The notes beneath the pieces were generated by a model. The model was not told the DNA's origin and did not search any database. It worked only from the letters and a program-made list of their open reading frames with translations. 64,000 nucleotides of DNA from Phascolarctobacterium faecium DSM 14760 (lineage in GTDB: Bacteria; Bacillota; Negativicutes; Acidaminococcales; Acidaminococcaceae): the NCBI RefSeq assembly GCF_003269275.1, contig NZ_QLTS01000001.1:652768-716767 (forward strand). The letters are read 5' to 3'. Positions 47,232 through 56,484 of this stretch are shown in pieces. Within the stretch, counting starts at the first letter, position 1; each line of letters starts with the position of its first letter. A program made the translations under genes and the position numbers.

Positions 47232-47307
47232 TGTAAACCGTCTTCGAGTCTTGCCCGGCGCATTCCGCAGGCGGCTTTACAACTGTAGGCGTCTGCGCTG
47301 GTTTACA
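47232..47307. other. GC-rich inverted-repeat element of unknown nature
   Basis: TGTAAACC (47232-47239) and GGTTTACA (47300-47307) are perfect inverted arms around 60 GC-rich bases in an AT-rich intergenic region. GCGTCTGCG occurs at 47289-47297 and again at 47334-47342. No gene is seen in 47068-47445. It could be a structured RNA or a repeat element. Confidence 0.4.
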
Positions 47308-47387
47308 TTGCTTTCTGTATGCTATGCCGATTGCGTCTGCGTAATTAAAATCTACAATAAAAAATTCCTGCACCAGCAGGCTGGGTA

Positions 47388-47422
47388 AAATAAAAAAACG
47401 CAGACTATACAGTCTGCGTTTT
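47388..47422 (-). terminator. Terminator after the C39-like protease gene
   Basis: Minus strand AAAACGCAGACT pairs with AGTCTGCGTTTT (47395-47422), loop of four, followed by T. It is 24 bases beyond the stop codon. Confidence 0.9.
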
Positions 47423-47445
47423 CATTTCATTTGCAATTAATTATA

Positions 47446-48243
47446 TTATGATTTTGTCCCGTCCTGTGTTTTCATATCTATCAGAGGTTCATATCCGACC
47501 GGCGGCTCTGCTGCCAGCCACTGCTGCTTACGGTCACCGGCTGCAAACAGATGCGAATCGAACCACATATAGAAGAATTTTTCAGCCGGCACAACAACGT
47601 AGCCGTCCTGTAAATGATCGGCCGTATCATAAGGATCAGCCATAATCAGTACGTCACTGCTGGTTAGGTCATCCGTGCCCATTGTGTCATAGCCGATAAT
47701 AACACGCCAATGCCCGCCCCAGTCTACATTTTCTACCATAATAGGTACATTGCGTTTAAGATGCTCGACTACAAATGCTTTGAATTCCTGTGTATTCTGC
47801 GGTGTTTTATCTTTATCAGCTGACGAAGTTACCTGCCAGCCTTTTTTCTTAAAATATTTGACCATACCTTTAGTATTAGTCCCGGTATAGGACTTTGTCC
47901 CCATAATCTTGCCGATCGCCAGTTCATCTTCCTCGCTGCGTCCCTGAAAATGTTCGACCACCATCAATGCAGCGGCAGGGCCGCAGGTATATTCGGTAGT
48001 TTGCTGGTAGGTACGGAACTTCGGCAGCAGCACAAGCGAATCAGTAGGCTGCATATTATAAAAATCGAGCTGCTGAAAATAAGGCGATTTAGGCACATTG
48101 GCCAGTCCATTGTAGGACGACGCCCCGGCACTTTTGGTATCATAATTTGACGGATATGGTATCTGATTTTCATTACTCATACCCAGCATCAGCAACGCTG
48201 ATGCTGCAACAAGCAGTGCGGCAAACAATTTCTTTTGTGGCAT
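47446..48243 (-). CDS. Secreted C39-like cysteine peptidase
   Basis: 265 residues. The N-terminus is a signal-like hydrophobic segment (residues 4-22). The papain-like triad of the Peptidase_C39_2 family is visible: Cys87 in TCGPAAALMV, His178 in GGHWRVIIGYD, Asp203 in MADPYD. No ABC transporter domain or leader peptide gene is nearby, so a role in bacteriocin processing is unproven. It follows the CCA-adding enzyme gene by 15 bases. Confidence 0.85.
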   Translation of the reverse strand: MPQKKLFAALLVAASALLMLGMSNENQIPYPSNYDTKSAGASSYNGLANVPKSPYFQQLDFYNMQPTDSLVLLPKFRTYQQTTEYTCGPAAALMVVEHFQGRSEEDELAIGKIMGTKSYTGTNTKGMVKYFKKKGWQVTSSADKDKTPQNTQEFKAFVVEHLKRNVPIMVENVDWGGHWRVIIGYDTMGTDDLTSSDVLIMADPYDTADHLQDGYVVVPAEKFFYMWFDSHLFAAGDRKQQWLAAEPPVGYEPLIDMKTQDGTKS

Positions 48244-48258
48244 TAGCTTCCCTTCTTT

Positions 48259-49761
48259 CTAGTGACGTTTCTGCCAGCCTCTGACTGCTTCCTCTAAAGC
48301 AGACCTTTCGTTAGGCAGATTGGTGCTTTGCACTCTCTGTAATAAATATCGCATAGCGTCCCTGATCTTGCTTTTATCTTCTAACAGCACAAGCACATCA
48401 TGGCCGCTGATCGCCAGATCCTTAGTATGAACAGGCATTTTACTGCGGGCCAGTTCCAGCACCGCCGTTCCCAAAGCGCGTCCTTCCTCCATCAGTTCGG
48501 TATTCTTACCGGCGTGAGTAGCACCCATATCTGCTAAAAATACTGCTACCAGCTGTTCAAAAGCAGCAGTCATTTCATGACTATCTTTAAAATTACCGCC
48601 GGCCGCCTCGCTGCGCAGCCAACGCAGCAATGTACGTTCACCCGTTACCAGCATCGGTGCGAAGCGCATATGCCTTGACACCAGCCATACTACTCTTTGC
48701 ACAAAAGGAGCCGGATAACGCAGCCGACTTAAAATAACTTCTGCCATAACGGCGCTTTCAGCTTCGTGACCATGATCACTGGGCTGACCTTCTTTATTAA
48801 GCCTGCGGATACCAGGAAGACCTTTAGCTACATCGTGCAAAAGCAGGGCCCAACGTATTGCCAGCTGACGCGGACTGTTATCAACAGCAGCCAGAGTATG
48901 CTCCCATACATCGTAGCAGTGAAAACGCTGGTTCTGCGGCAATCCCGCCAAATGCTCCAGCTCCGGCAAAACATATATTTCCCGATAAGTTCCCTGTTCA
49001 CGCACACGGCAGCGTCCGGCCGCCAGCCCTGTCGCCATCAGCAGCATCAGTCCCTTGCCGGCCCATTTGCCGAGCAGCAGCTTATCCAGCTCTGTCCGCA
49101 CACGTTCCAATGATAGCCCGGCACTGCGGCTAACAGGAAAGCTGTAGCTCTGCGGCAGGTAATACGGCGTCTGCGGCTGTCCAAATGCCGGGCCGGCGCC
49201 CTGCCGCTGTACATAATCAAAGCCCAGCTGACCTACAAAGCGGCAGGCTCTGTACATACGCAAAGCATCTTCCTGATAACGGGCTGGCGCATCACCGACA
49301 GTACGCAGTATTTTCTGCTGCAGGTCCTGCCTACCGCCGTGATAATCGTATACATTGCCGGACTGATCCAAAGCCATGGCATTGACGGTAAAATCGCGCC
49401 GCGACAAATCAGCCTCCAGGTCGTCACAATACCAGACCTGCTCCGGTTTATGCGCATCCCCGCCGTAGGCTTCGCCACGGAAGGTAGCAATTTCTACCGT
49501 TTGGGAGTCCCGATGCACAACAACGACACCGAAGTTCTGCCCCAGTTCGCCAACAACAGTAAACCCGGCCGGTTCTAAAATGCTGATAACAGACTCGGGG
49601 CGGGCCGATGTTGCAACGTCAAAATCGCCGGGTGCCTTTCCCAGCAGCAGATCGCGTACGGCACCGCCTACAACATAGGCTGCAAAGCCCTGCTCTGTAA
49701 GCAGCGTCAATATTCTGTTGATAATGGGCGGCAATAAAAATCGCCTGTTTTCAGCAGTCAT
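48259..49761 (-). CDS. cca: CCA tRNA nucleotidyltransferase with HD domain
   Basis: 500 residues. The polymerase-beta type head is clear: GGAVRDLLLGKAPGDFDVAT with the catalytic Asp pair, and RRDFTVNAM. An HD part lies near residue 310 (LLHDVAKG). A Pro/Gln-rich insertion (about 207-230) is unusual. Adds or repairs the 3' CCA of tRNA; all five tRNA genes here already encode CCA, so it would mainly repair. Poly(A) polymerase is the close alternative. Confidence 0.88.
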   Translation of the reverse strand: MTAENRRFLLPPIINRILTLLTEQGFAAYVVGGAVRDLLLGKAPGDFDVATSARPESVISILEPAGFTVVGELGQNFGVVVVHRDSQTVEIATFRGEAYGGDAHKPEQVWYCDDLEADLSRRDFTVNAMALDQSGNVYDYHGGRQDLQQKILRTVGDAPARYQEDALRMYRACRFVGQLGFDYVQRQGAGPAFGQPQTPYYLPQSYSFPVSRSAGLSLERVRTELDKLLLGKWAGKGLMLLMATGLAAGRCRVREQGTYREIYVLPELEHLAGLPQNQRFHCYDVWEHTLAAVDNSPRQLAIRWALLLHDVAKGLPGIRRLNKEGQPSDHGHEAESAVMAEVILSRLRYPAPFVQRVVWLVSRHMRFAPMLVTGERTLLRWLRSEAAGGNFKDSHEMTAAFEQLVAVFLADMGATHAGKNTELMEEGRALGTAVLELARSKMPVHTKDLAISGHDVLVLLEDKSKIRDAMRYLLQRVQSTNLPNERSALEEAVRGWQKRH

Positions 49762-49833
49762 AATCTCACTTTTTTTAGTTAATTTATTTTATCATAAAGT
49801 TTCAAATCATAGCAACTTTTTCCAAGCCAAAAT

Positions 49834-50664
49834 TTAATCATTCTGGTCAATACCGCCATTAGGAAGCGGATAATCGACGGCAATACCAAAATACTCCCAC
49901 AGCACTCCCTTTAAGTCGTATTCAGTATTGATGGTATAGCGGTATTTGACACGTCCACCCAGATAAAACTTTAAAAGATTTCCCCGGATCGTGATATTGC
50001 AGTCTTCGCGAAAAACAGAGATCGCTTTGCCTTTATTGAGCGGCGAATCCGGATGAAGGTCTGTATAAATGCAGGCGGGAATAAAATCCATATCCAGCTG
50101 CTGTTCTTCTGTAAAGCCAAACAGCCTTTTCCATGGTTTACGCCGTTCCTTCTGCCACAGCAGCCAGCCAAAGAACGGATCGCGGCTGAATTTATATTCG
50201 CAGATACCGTCACTCTGCACTTTGCCCTCTGCCATTTCGAGCGGACAGCGCGGACTTTCACTGTTGACTCCAACATCAGTCAGATAACGTTTATCTTCCA
50301 GTTCGATGCACATTACCCGATGCCGGCGGATCTGGTATTCCTCCAGCCGGTCGATAAAACGGGCCGCATAACTTGTGACTTTATAGCCCAGAGATTCCAG
50401 CAGCCAATTATACAGGCCGTTCAGCTCAAAGCAAATGCCGCCGCGGTTTTTCATAATGATTTTGGCAAACATATCATCATGCTCGAGCGAAGTCAGCCTG
50501 CCGCTCAAAATATCCAGATTCTCATAGGGCACATATTTCAAATGCGCGTCCTGCAGCAGCTTCAGCGTCGCCAGGTCAGGCGGCGGTACAACCTGCGGCA
50601 GATGCAGTTTACGCAGATATTGACATAATTGCCAATGGTTCATCAATGCGGTTTGCTTTTTCAT
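49834..50664 (-). CDS. Arylamine N-acetyltransferase
   Basis: 276 residues. The triad Cys78 (RGGICFELN), His115 (RRHRVM) and Asp130 (LTDVGVN) is complete. NATs move acetyl from acetyl-CoA to arylamines or hydrazines. I start at ATG 50664, eight bases after GGAG; upstream in-frame ATG and other codons are badly spaced. The reading runs towards cca, 72 bases away. Confidence 0.93.
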   Translation of the reverse strand: MKKQTALMNHWQLCQYLRKLHLPQVVPPPDLATLKLLQDAHLKYVPYENLDILSGRLTSLEHDDMFAKIIMKNRGGICFELNGLYNWLLESLGYKVTSYAARFIDRLEEYQIRRHRVMCIELEDKRYLTDVGVNSESPRCPLEMAEGKVQSDGICEYKFSRDPFFGWLLWQKERRKPWKRLFGFTEEQQLDMDFIPACIYTDLHPDSPLNKGKAISVFREDCNITIRGNLLKFYLGGRVKYRYTINTEYDLKGVLWEYFGIAVDYPLPNGGIDQND

Positions 50665-50837
50665 TCCCATCACTCCATCCGCAATTATTCTCTTTCCTTT
50701 ATTGTACCGCAAAAATATGTGTTCCTGCAGAAAATTTTACAACGCTGCGCCTTAACCTGAAGTTAATAAAATATGGCTAAAAGATCATAAATAGGTTACA
50801 ATAAAGTTAGAATGAATCTTGTCGGTGAGGCGATAAA

Positions 50838-51038
50838 ATGAGTAGCAAGCGTTATGCGCAAGTTGATAAGGAATATTGTGTATCCTGCGGCACCTGCACT
50901 AAGGCCTGTCCGCTTCAGGCAATCAGCGTGCCCGATGGTATCAGCGCAGTTGTAGAACTGGCTCGCTGCATCGGCTGCGGTCTGTGCGCCCGTGAATGTC
51001 CGGCATCTGTGATCAAGGTGGTGACTGCTGATGTCTAA
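50838..51038 (+). CDS. Ferredoxin, 2[4Fe-4S]
   Basis: 66 residues with two CX2CX2CX3C clusters: Cys14, 17, 20, 24 and Cys44, 47, 50, 54. Small electron carrier. GGTGAGG lies before the ATG. Its end overlaps the next gene by eight bases, which suggests it feeds electrons to or from that membrane protein. Confidence 0.94.
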   Translation: MSSKRYAQVDKEYCVSCGTCTKACPLQAISVPDGISAVVELARCIGCGLCARECPASVIKVVTADV

Positions 51039-51606
51039 ACGCAATCACTGGTATGATTACCTTTGGGTCCTGACGGCGCTGTATCTGGCTCTGGGCTTTT
51101 TTAATATTCTTTTCGCCTGGCTGGGACTGCTGTGCTTTTTCATTCCGCTTATCATGGCTTCTACATTCGGCACTAAATCATATTGCAATAAATACTGCGG
51201 CCGCGGGCAGCTATTCGAGCTGATCGGCAACAGTTGGAAGCTTTCACCAAAACGCGATATCCCCTCCTGGATGCGCTCACATACCTTCCGTTATGGCTTC
51301 TTGCTGTTTTTTACAACGATGTTTGTCAATATGCTGGTTTCTACCTACCTGGTCTTTACCCATGCTATCTATTTTCATAAGACAGTCAGCCTGCTGTGGA
51401 CTTTTGACGTACCATGGCACTGGGCTTACAGCGGCGGTGCGCAGCCATGGGTCGCGCAATTTGCTTTTGGATTTTACAGCATCATGCTGACCTCCAGCAT
51501 TCTCGGTATCATCACGCTGCTGCTGTTCAAGCCGCGTTCCTGGTGCGTTTATTGCCCTATGGGCACGATAACGCAGCTCATCTGCCGCTGGAAACATCGT
51601 AAATAA
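51031..51606 (+). CDS. Membrane 4Fe-4S protein (NapH/NosR/YccM-like)
   Basis: 191 residues with about four membrane segments. Two Cys groups, SYCNKYCGRGQLFEL (Cys52, Cys56) and SWCVYCPMGTITQLIC, resemble the NapH/NosR type, although each is shorter than the usual CX3CP. The partner ferredoxin overlaps it. Probable quinol-linked or flavin-linked electron transfer; the end acceptor is unknown. Confidence 0.8.
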   Translation: MSKRNHWYDYLWVLTALYLALGFFNILFAWLGLLCFFIPLIMASTFGTKSYCNKYCGRGQLFELIGNSWKLSPKRDIPSWMRSHTFRYGFLLFFTTMFVNMLVSTYLVFTHAIYFHKTVSLLWTFDVPWHWAYSGGAQPWVAQFAFGFYSIMLTSSILGIITLLLFKPRSWCVYCPMGTITQLICRWKHRK

Positions 51607-51616
51607 ACAACAGCTA

Positions 51617-51655
51617 AAAAGCAGTACACATTTTCAAACGTGTACTGCTTTTATT
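51617..51655 (+). terminator. Terminator after the ferredoxin pair
   Basis: AAAAGCAGTACAC pairs with GTGTACTGCTTTT (51617-51652), followed by TATT. It ends the two-gene operon. Confidence 0.88.
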
Positions 51656-51862
51656 ATGCCAATTTCCGGGCAATCAGCACATCCATGCAATGCTGATATA
51701 TTTTCTGTTAATAACATTATTCTCGCCTCTTTCTTTCAGTATAACAAACCTCATGGCGAACTCAATAACTTGTTTTTTGAAAACCAGTTCTTATCCAAAC
51801 TCCAGTTTAAGTACTGTTTAACATTAAATATTTCTAATATATTTAATTATATAATACCGCTA

Positions 51863-51891
51863 TTGACAAATATTCACTTATAGAATACGAT
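51863..51891 (+). promoter_or_regulatory. rsgA promoter
   Basis: TTGACA (51863-51868), 17 bases, TACGAT (51886-51891). It predicts a transcript start near 51898 and a leader of about 180 bases. The 51656-51862 stretch before it is AT-rich and shows nothing. Confidence 0.7.
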
Positions 51892-51897
51892 GAAACC

Positions 51898-52080
51898 ATA
51901 CTGAAAGTTCAGCCTGTAAAATACAGGTATGTCCTGCAGATAAATCTATTAAGAAAAGAGGAATTTTTTATGTTTACATATGGTACATCGGATATTGCGC
52001 AGACCGGGAGGTTTGCATAATCTAATATTTTGCCGAACCTCCCAAAAGGCTTTAATATAACCTTTAGGAGGATAAAAAAA
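51898..52080 (+). promoter_or_regulatory. rsgA leader with two mutually exclusive hairpins (putative translational switch)
   Basis: A first hairpin is CCTGTA-aaa-TACAGG near 51913. Then GGGAGGTT (52006-52013) can pair with AACCTCCC (52036-52043). Alternatively CCTCC (52038-52042) plus AAAGG (52045-52049) pair with CCTTT (52061-52065) plus GGAGG (52067-52071), which hides the rsgA ribosome site. The first arm overlaps the end of a small ORF. Confidence 0.55.
51970..52020 (+). CDS. Putative 16-residue leader peptide upstream of rsgA
   Basis: ATG-to-TAA frame encoding MFTYGTSDIAQTGRFA. AGAGGA (51957-51962) is seven bases before the ATG, a good ribosome binding site, which is rare by chance in this AT-rich leader. 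Its last codons overlap the anti-sequestering arm GGGAGGTT, so ribosomes on it would influence the rsgA hairpins. No family is known to me. Confidence 0.45.
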   Translation: MFTYGTSDIAQTGRFA

Positions 52081-53160
52081 ATGTCTAAAATAAATTTACA
52101 AACATTAGGATTTTCCGCAAAATTCGCTGAAGAAGCAGCCAGTTTTGGCTGTTTCCCTGTCGGACGCGTTTCAGCCCAGTATAAGGATCTTTACCGTGTC
52201 ATAACCGAAACCGGGGAAGTACTGGCAGAGGTTTCAGGCAAGCTGCGCTTTAATGCCGCCGCACTTTCAGATTTCCCTGCCGTCGGTGATTTTGTTCTGC
52301 TTGACCGCACAGATACTGTTGAAGGAAGAGCGATCATCCATCATGTACTGCGCCGCAAAAGCGCGTTTATCCGCAAAGCTGCCGGTACAGGTAACTCTGA
52401 GCAGGTAGTCGCCAGCAATATCGATACGGTATTCATCTGTATGTCATTGAACAGCGATTTTAATCTGCGGCGTCTGGAACGGTATTTAGCCATTGCCTGG
52501 AGCAGCGGCGCACTGCCGATAGTTACTTTAACCAAAGCTGATTTATGTGATGACGTAGCTGCTAAAACAGCAGCGGCTGAGTCCGTTGCCATCGGCGCTG
52601 AAATACTTGTCACTTCTTCACTGGCCGATGCCGGTCACGAGCAAATACTTCCCTACTTGAAGTGCGGCAGTACGGCTGCCTTCATCGGTTCCTCAGGCGT
52701 AGGTAAATCAACTCTTATCAACCGTTTGGCTGGCACCGAATTTGCTACCAATGGTTTGCGAAACGATGATAAGGGTCGACATACAACAACCAGACGCGAA
52801 CTCATCACCCTTACAAACGAGGCTTTAGTCATCGATACTCCGGGAATGCGGGAACTGGGTTTAGAAACGGCTGATTTATCCAAAAGCTTTGCTGATATCG
52901 ACGAACTGTCCCAGCAATGCCGTTTTCGTGATTGTACCCATACCCACGAAACAGGCTGTGCCGTTCAGCAAGCTATCACAGACGGAATACTTGCCGCGGA
53001 CAGACTGGCCAGCTATCAAAAGCTGCAGAAGGAAGTACGCTATGAAGGCCTTGATTCCAAACAGATCGAACTGGAAAAATTCAGTACCATGTTCAAAGAT
53101 ATTGGCGGTATGAAAAAAGCTCGCAAATTTCTGCATGACAACGACAAGCGCAGACGCTGA
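52081..53160 (+). CDS. rsgA: Ribosome small subunit-dependent GTPase RsgA
   Basis: 359 residues. Circularly permuted GTPase: TKAD (G4) precedes GSSGVGKST (G1) and DTPG (G3). An N-terminal OB-fold (AVGDFVLLDR) and a C-terminal zinc motif (CRFRDCTHTHETGC) bind the ribosome. It assists 30S maturation. The ATG at 52081 has GGAGG nine bases before it. Longer reading frames to 52030 are not needed. Confidence 0.93.
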   Translation: MSKINLQTLGFSAKFAEEAASFGCFPVGRVSAQYKDLYRVITETGEVLAEVSGKLRFNAAALSDFPAVGDFVLLDRTDTVEGRAIIHHVLRRKSAFIRKAAGTGNSEQVVASNIDTVFICMSLNSDFNLRRLERYLAIAWSSGALPIVTLTKADLCDDVAAKTAAAESVAIGAEILVTSSLADAGHEQILPYLKCGSTAAFIGSSGVGKSTLINRLAGTEFATNGLRNDDKGRHTTTRRELITLTNEALVIDTPGMRELGLETADLSKSFADIDELSQQCRFRDCTHTHETGCAVQQAITDGILAADRLASYQKLQKEVRYEGLDSKQIELEKFSTMFKDIGGMKKARKFLHDNDKRRR

Positions 53161-53208
53161 AAACTGTGCCGGTAATATTATCAACCGTAAATGACCGACA
53201 ATAAAAAG

Positions 53209-53242
53209 AAACCAGCGTGTACTATAAAGTACACGCTGGTTT
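53209..53242. terminator. Bidirectional terminator between rsgA and ilvB
   Basis: AAACCAGCGTGTACT pairs with AGTACACGCTGGTTT, loop of four, with T after it on each strand. The genes converge here. Confidence 0.92.
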
Positions 53243-53243
53243 T

Positions 53244-54899
53244 TTATTGCTCTTTAAATTTTACAAAGTCACCGATTCCCAAACCGGGAGTGACCATCGG
53301 CTGTACCATATTTTTAGGGTCAAGAGCAACTTCGATGATATAAGGCGCGTCCAGCTGCATAGCTTTTTCAACTGCTGCTGCCAGGGCTTCAGGCGTATCG
53401 ACATGCTCTCCGGCTACGCCAAAGGCTTCGCCGTATTTGACAAAATCGACATAGCCGGGCATTTCGCAGGAAGTAAACCGTTTATTGAACTGCACGGTCT
53501 GCAACTGACGAATCATGCCTAAGCCGCTGTTATTAAAGACTATCGCCGTCACCGGCAATTTATAGCTGGCGATCGTAAACAACTCCGAGCCGGTCATTTT
53601 GAATCCGCCGTCACCGCTGATACTGATCACCCTGCTTTTGGGGCGGGCCAGCTGTGCGCCCATAGCCGCCGGCAAGCCAAAGCCCATCGTTCCCAATCCG
53701 CCTGAAGAAATCCACTGGCGGGCAAACTGGATCTTGATATGCTGAGCAGCCCACATCTGATGCTGCCCGACGTCCGTAGTGATAATATAATCCTTATCTT
53801 TGATAACCGGGTTCAGGGCCTTGAAAAACTGCGGTGCAGCTTCGCCGCCGAAGTCCTCGTCCATACTGGGCCAGCTTTCGATCAGCTGCCACCAGGCATC
53901 AAGATCATGCTTGACGCTGCCTGCCTCCAGCATTTGCAAAGTTGTGTTCATATGACCGGAAATACCGATACTGGAATAAATATTTTTATCCAGCTCCGCC
54001 GGGTCGATATCTAAATGGATAACAGTTTTATTCGCGCTATAACTGCTGCGTTCACCGGTAACACGATCGTTAAACCGGCTGCCAACAGCCAGGATAAGAT
54101 CGGCTTCCTTAACGGCGTTGTTGGCGCGTTCGTGTCCGTGCAGTCCCGTCATCCCTAAAAACAGACTGCGGTAGGCACTGATAGCGCCTAATCCCATCAG
54201 GGTGCTGACAACCGGGATACGCAGCTTTTCGCATAAATGCATGGCATCATATTCCGCATCGGCATTGATAACACCGCCGCCTACAAGCATGACCGGGCGC
54301 TGCGAAGCATTGATTGCCGCCACTGCGGCAGCGATCTGTTTTTCTTCCGGCAGCTCTTTCGCCAGCGGTTCCAGCTCGCCCGGCTCATAATCAAGCAAAG
54401 CGGTCTGCACATCGCGCGGCACATCTACCAGCACCGGGCCGGGACGGCCTGTTTTCGCCAGCTGGAAGGCCAGCCGGATCGTCTGCGCTAAATGTTCAGG
54501 ACGCTTGACCAGGAAATTATGTTTGGTGATCGGCATGGTGATACCGGTGATATCTACTTCCTGAAATGCGTCGCGTCCGATCATTGCCACCGGCACCTGG
54601 CCGGTAATCGCTACGACAGGTATCGAATCTAAAAAAGCATTGGCGAGCCCCGTAACCAGATTGGTCGCTCCGGGGCCGGAAGTCGCTATACAGACGCCGA
54701 CCTGACCGCCTGCACGGGCATAACCGTCAGCAGCATGGGCAGCACCCTGTTCATGTGCCGTCAGGATATGCCGAATGTCAGCCGCTTCACGCAAAGCGTC
54801 ATAAAAAGGCAGGATCGCCCCGCCGGGGTAACCAAAAACCGTAGTAACTCCTTGCTCTGCCAAACATTTGACCATTACTTCTGCGCCGGTCATCTGCAT
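53244..54899 (-). CDS. ilvB: Acetolactate synthase, large (catalytic) subunit
   Basis: 551 residues, thiamine-diphosphate enzyme, first step of valine, leucine and isoleucine synthesis. [14 protein letters not shown] holds the catalytic Glu, and [14 protein letters not shown] with NNSG is the cofactor motif. ATG 54899 follows GGAAGTGAG. It is the last gene of the operon, five genes away from its regulatory subunit ilvN. Confidence 0.95.
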   Translation of the reverse strand: MQMTGAEVMVKCLAEQGVTTVFGYPGGAILPFYDALREAADIRHILTAHEQGAAHAADGYARAGGQVGVCIATSGPGATNLVTGLANAFLDSIPVVAITGQVPVAMIGRDAFQEVDITGITMPITKHNFLVKRPEHLAQTIRLAFQLAKTGRPGPVLVDVPRDVQTALLDYEPGELEPLAKELPEEKQIAAAVAAINASQRPVMLVGGGVINADAEYDAMHLCEKLRIPVVSTLMGLGAISAYRSLFLGMTGLHGHERANNAVKEADLILAVGSRFNDRVTGERSSYSANKTVIHLDIDPAELDKNIYSSIGISGHMNTTLQMLEAGSVKHDLDAWWQLIESWPSMDEDFGGEAAPQFFKALNPVIKDKDYIITTDVGQHQMWAAQHIKIQFARQWISSGGLGTMGFGLPAAMGAQLARPKSRVISISGDGGFKMTGSELFTIASYKLPVTAIVFNNSGLGMIRQLQTVQFNKRFTSCEMPGYVDFVKYGEAFGVAGEHVDTPEALAAAVEKAMQLDAPYIIEVALDPKNMVQPMVTPGLGIGDFVKFKEQ

Positions 54900-54931
54900 A
54901 AACTCACTTCCTTCCAATACTCAAAAATACA

Positions 54932-56002
54932 TCAGGCCAGTTCTGCGGCGATCAGCTGCCCCATCTGCGAGGTCGAAACTTTAGTCAGACCTTCACCGCA
55001 GAGATCAGGAGTGCGATAACCTTTTTCCAAAACTCTGTCAATTGCCGCTTCGATAGCATCGGCAGCAGCATCCTGATCCAAGGAATAACGCAGCATCATA
55101 GCTACGGAATAAATAGTTCCCAAGGGGTTAGCGATGCCCTGCCCTGCAATATCAGGAGCACTGCCGTGAATAGGCTCATACATACCGGTGCCGTCACCAA
55201 GGCTTGCAGAAGGGAGCATTCCGATACTCCCGGCAATCACTGACGCTTCATCCGAAAGGATATCGCCGAAAATGTTATTGGTGAGCACTACATCGAACTG
55301 GCCTGGATTGAGCACCAGCTGCATAGCACAGTTATCTACATAGAAATTATTCAGTTCGATCCCGCTGTAATCCTGCGCCTGCATTTCACCAACTATACGG
55401 CGCCACATCCTGGATGAAGCCAATACGTTAGCTTTATCGACGGAAGTTACTTTACCGCGGCGCTTTTTAGCAGCTTCAAAAGCAAATCTGGCAATGCGTT
55501 CTACTTCCGGGCGGGTATAGATTTCAACGTCAGAAGCCGTCTCTACGCCATCAGCATCAGGAGCAGCTTCATTTTTAGCGCCGAAATAAATGCCGCCGGT
55601 CAGTTCGCGTACGATCAAAAGATCAGTGCCGCTGACGCGTTCATTTTTAAGCGGCGATAAATGTGCGACAAAACGGGAAACCTTGATCGGACGCAGGTTA
55701 CAGTACAGACCCAACGCTTTACGAATTCCGAGCAGCCCCTTTTCAGGACGGATCTCGGGAGCAACATTATCCCATTTAGGTCCGCCCACAGCACCTAGAA
55801 GCACGGCATCAGCAGTTTTTGCAGATGCAATAGTAGCTTCCGGCAGCGGTACTCCTGTAGCGTCGATAGCAGCGCCGCCGATCAGCTGTTTATCATATTC
55901 TATAGTCATACCGAATTTTTTGGCAGCGGCATCAAGTACTTCCACAGCGGCGTCAACAATCTCGACGCCAATGCCGTCGCCCGGCAGTAAAGTGATCTTC
56001 AT
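54932..56002 (-). CDS. leuB: 3-isopropylmalate dehydrogenase
   Basis: 356 residues. LLPGDGIGVEIVD start, FGAKNEAAPDADGV, TSVDKANVLASSRMWR and DEASVIAGSIGMLPSASLG are family motifs. NAD-linked oxidation in leucine synthesis. Overlaps leuD by four bases. Confidence 0.96.
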   Translation of the reverse strand: MKITLLPGDGIGVEIVDAAVEVLDAAAKKFGMTIEYDKQLIGGAAIDATGVPLPEATIASAKTADAVLLGAVGGPKWDNVAPEIRPEKGLLGIRKALGLYCNLRPIKVSRFVAHLSPLKNERVSGTDLLIVRELTGGIYFGAKNEAAPDADGVETASDVEIYTRPEVERIARFAFEAAKKRRGKVTSVDKANVLASSRMWRRIVGEMQAQDYSGIELNNFYVDNCAMQLVLNPGQFDVVLTNNIFGDILSDEASVIAGSIGMLPSASLGDGTGMYEPIHGSAPDIAGQGIANPLGTIYSVAMMLRYSLDQDAAADAIEAAIDRVLEKGYRTPDLCGEGLTKVSTSQMGQLIAAELA

Positions 56003-56484
56003 TCTTGGTGTTCTCCTTTGACATAGTTGATAAGGCCGCCGCAGTCAGCGATCTTTTGAATAAATTCCGGCAATGGTTTGGTTTGGATAGTAATGCCTTT
56101 GTTAACGATTTTGATCTCGCCAGCAGCCATATTTACATCCAATTCATCACCGGCTGCAATTTTTTCAACATCCTTGCCAATTTCCAGCACCGGCAGCCCG
56201 ATGTTGATTGCATTGCGGTAAAAAATACGGGCAAAGCTGTCGGCAATAATGCATTTTACGCCTTTAACTTTGATAACGACAGGAGCATGCTCGCGCGAAG
56301 AACCACAGCCGAAGTTTTTGCCGGCAACAACATAGTCGCCCGGCTGCACGTTAGGAGCAAAAGTAGTATCGATATCTTCCATAGCGTGCTCGGCCAATTC
56401 GTCAAAATCAGCAATATTCAAATAACGGGCGGGTATGATAACGTCGGTATCGACGTGGTCGCCGTAACGCCATACTTTACTCAT
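55999..56484 (-). CDS. leuD: 3-isopropylmalate dehydratase, small subunit
   Basis: 161 residues. [17 protein letters not shown] start and [12 protein letters not shown] swivel-domain motif. Pairs with LeuC to isomerise isopropylmalate. Overlaps leuC by four bases, so both subunits are translated together. Confidence 0.96.
   Translation of the reverse strand: MSKVWRYGDHVDTDVIIPARYLNIADFDELAEHAMEDIDTTFAPNVQPGDYVVAGKNFGCGSSREHAPVVIKVKGVKCIIADSFARIFYRNAINIGLPVLEIGKDVEKIAAGDELDVNMAAGEIKIVNKGITIQTKPLPEFIQKIADCGGLINYVKGEHQE

Noticed and set aside
51656-51883. Plus-strand open frame of 75 codons between the ferredoxin pair and rsgA
   Set aside because: AT-rich with no ribosome site, starts in a terminator tail, and runs over the rsgA promoter; composition looks random.
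51930-51944. Four-codon frame (ATG TCC TGC AGA TAA) in the rsgA leader
   Set aside because: No ribosome binding site; the ORF at 51970 is the better leader peptide.
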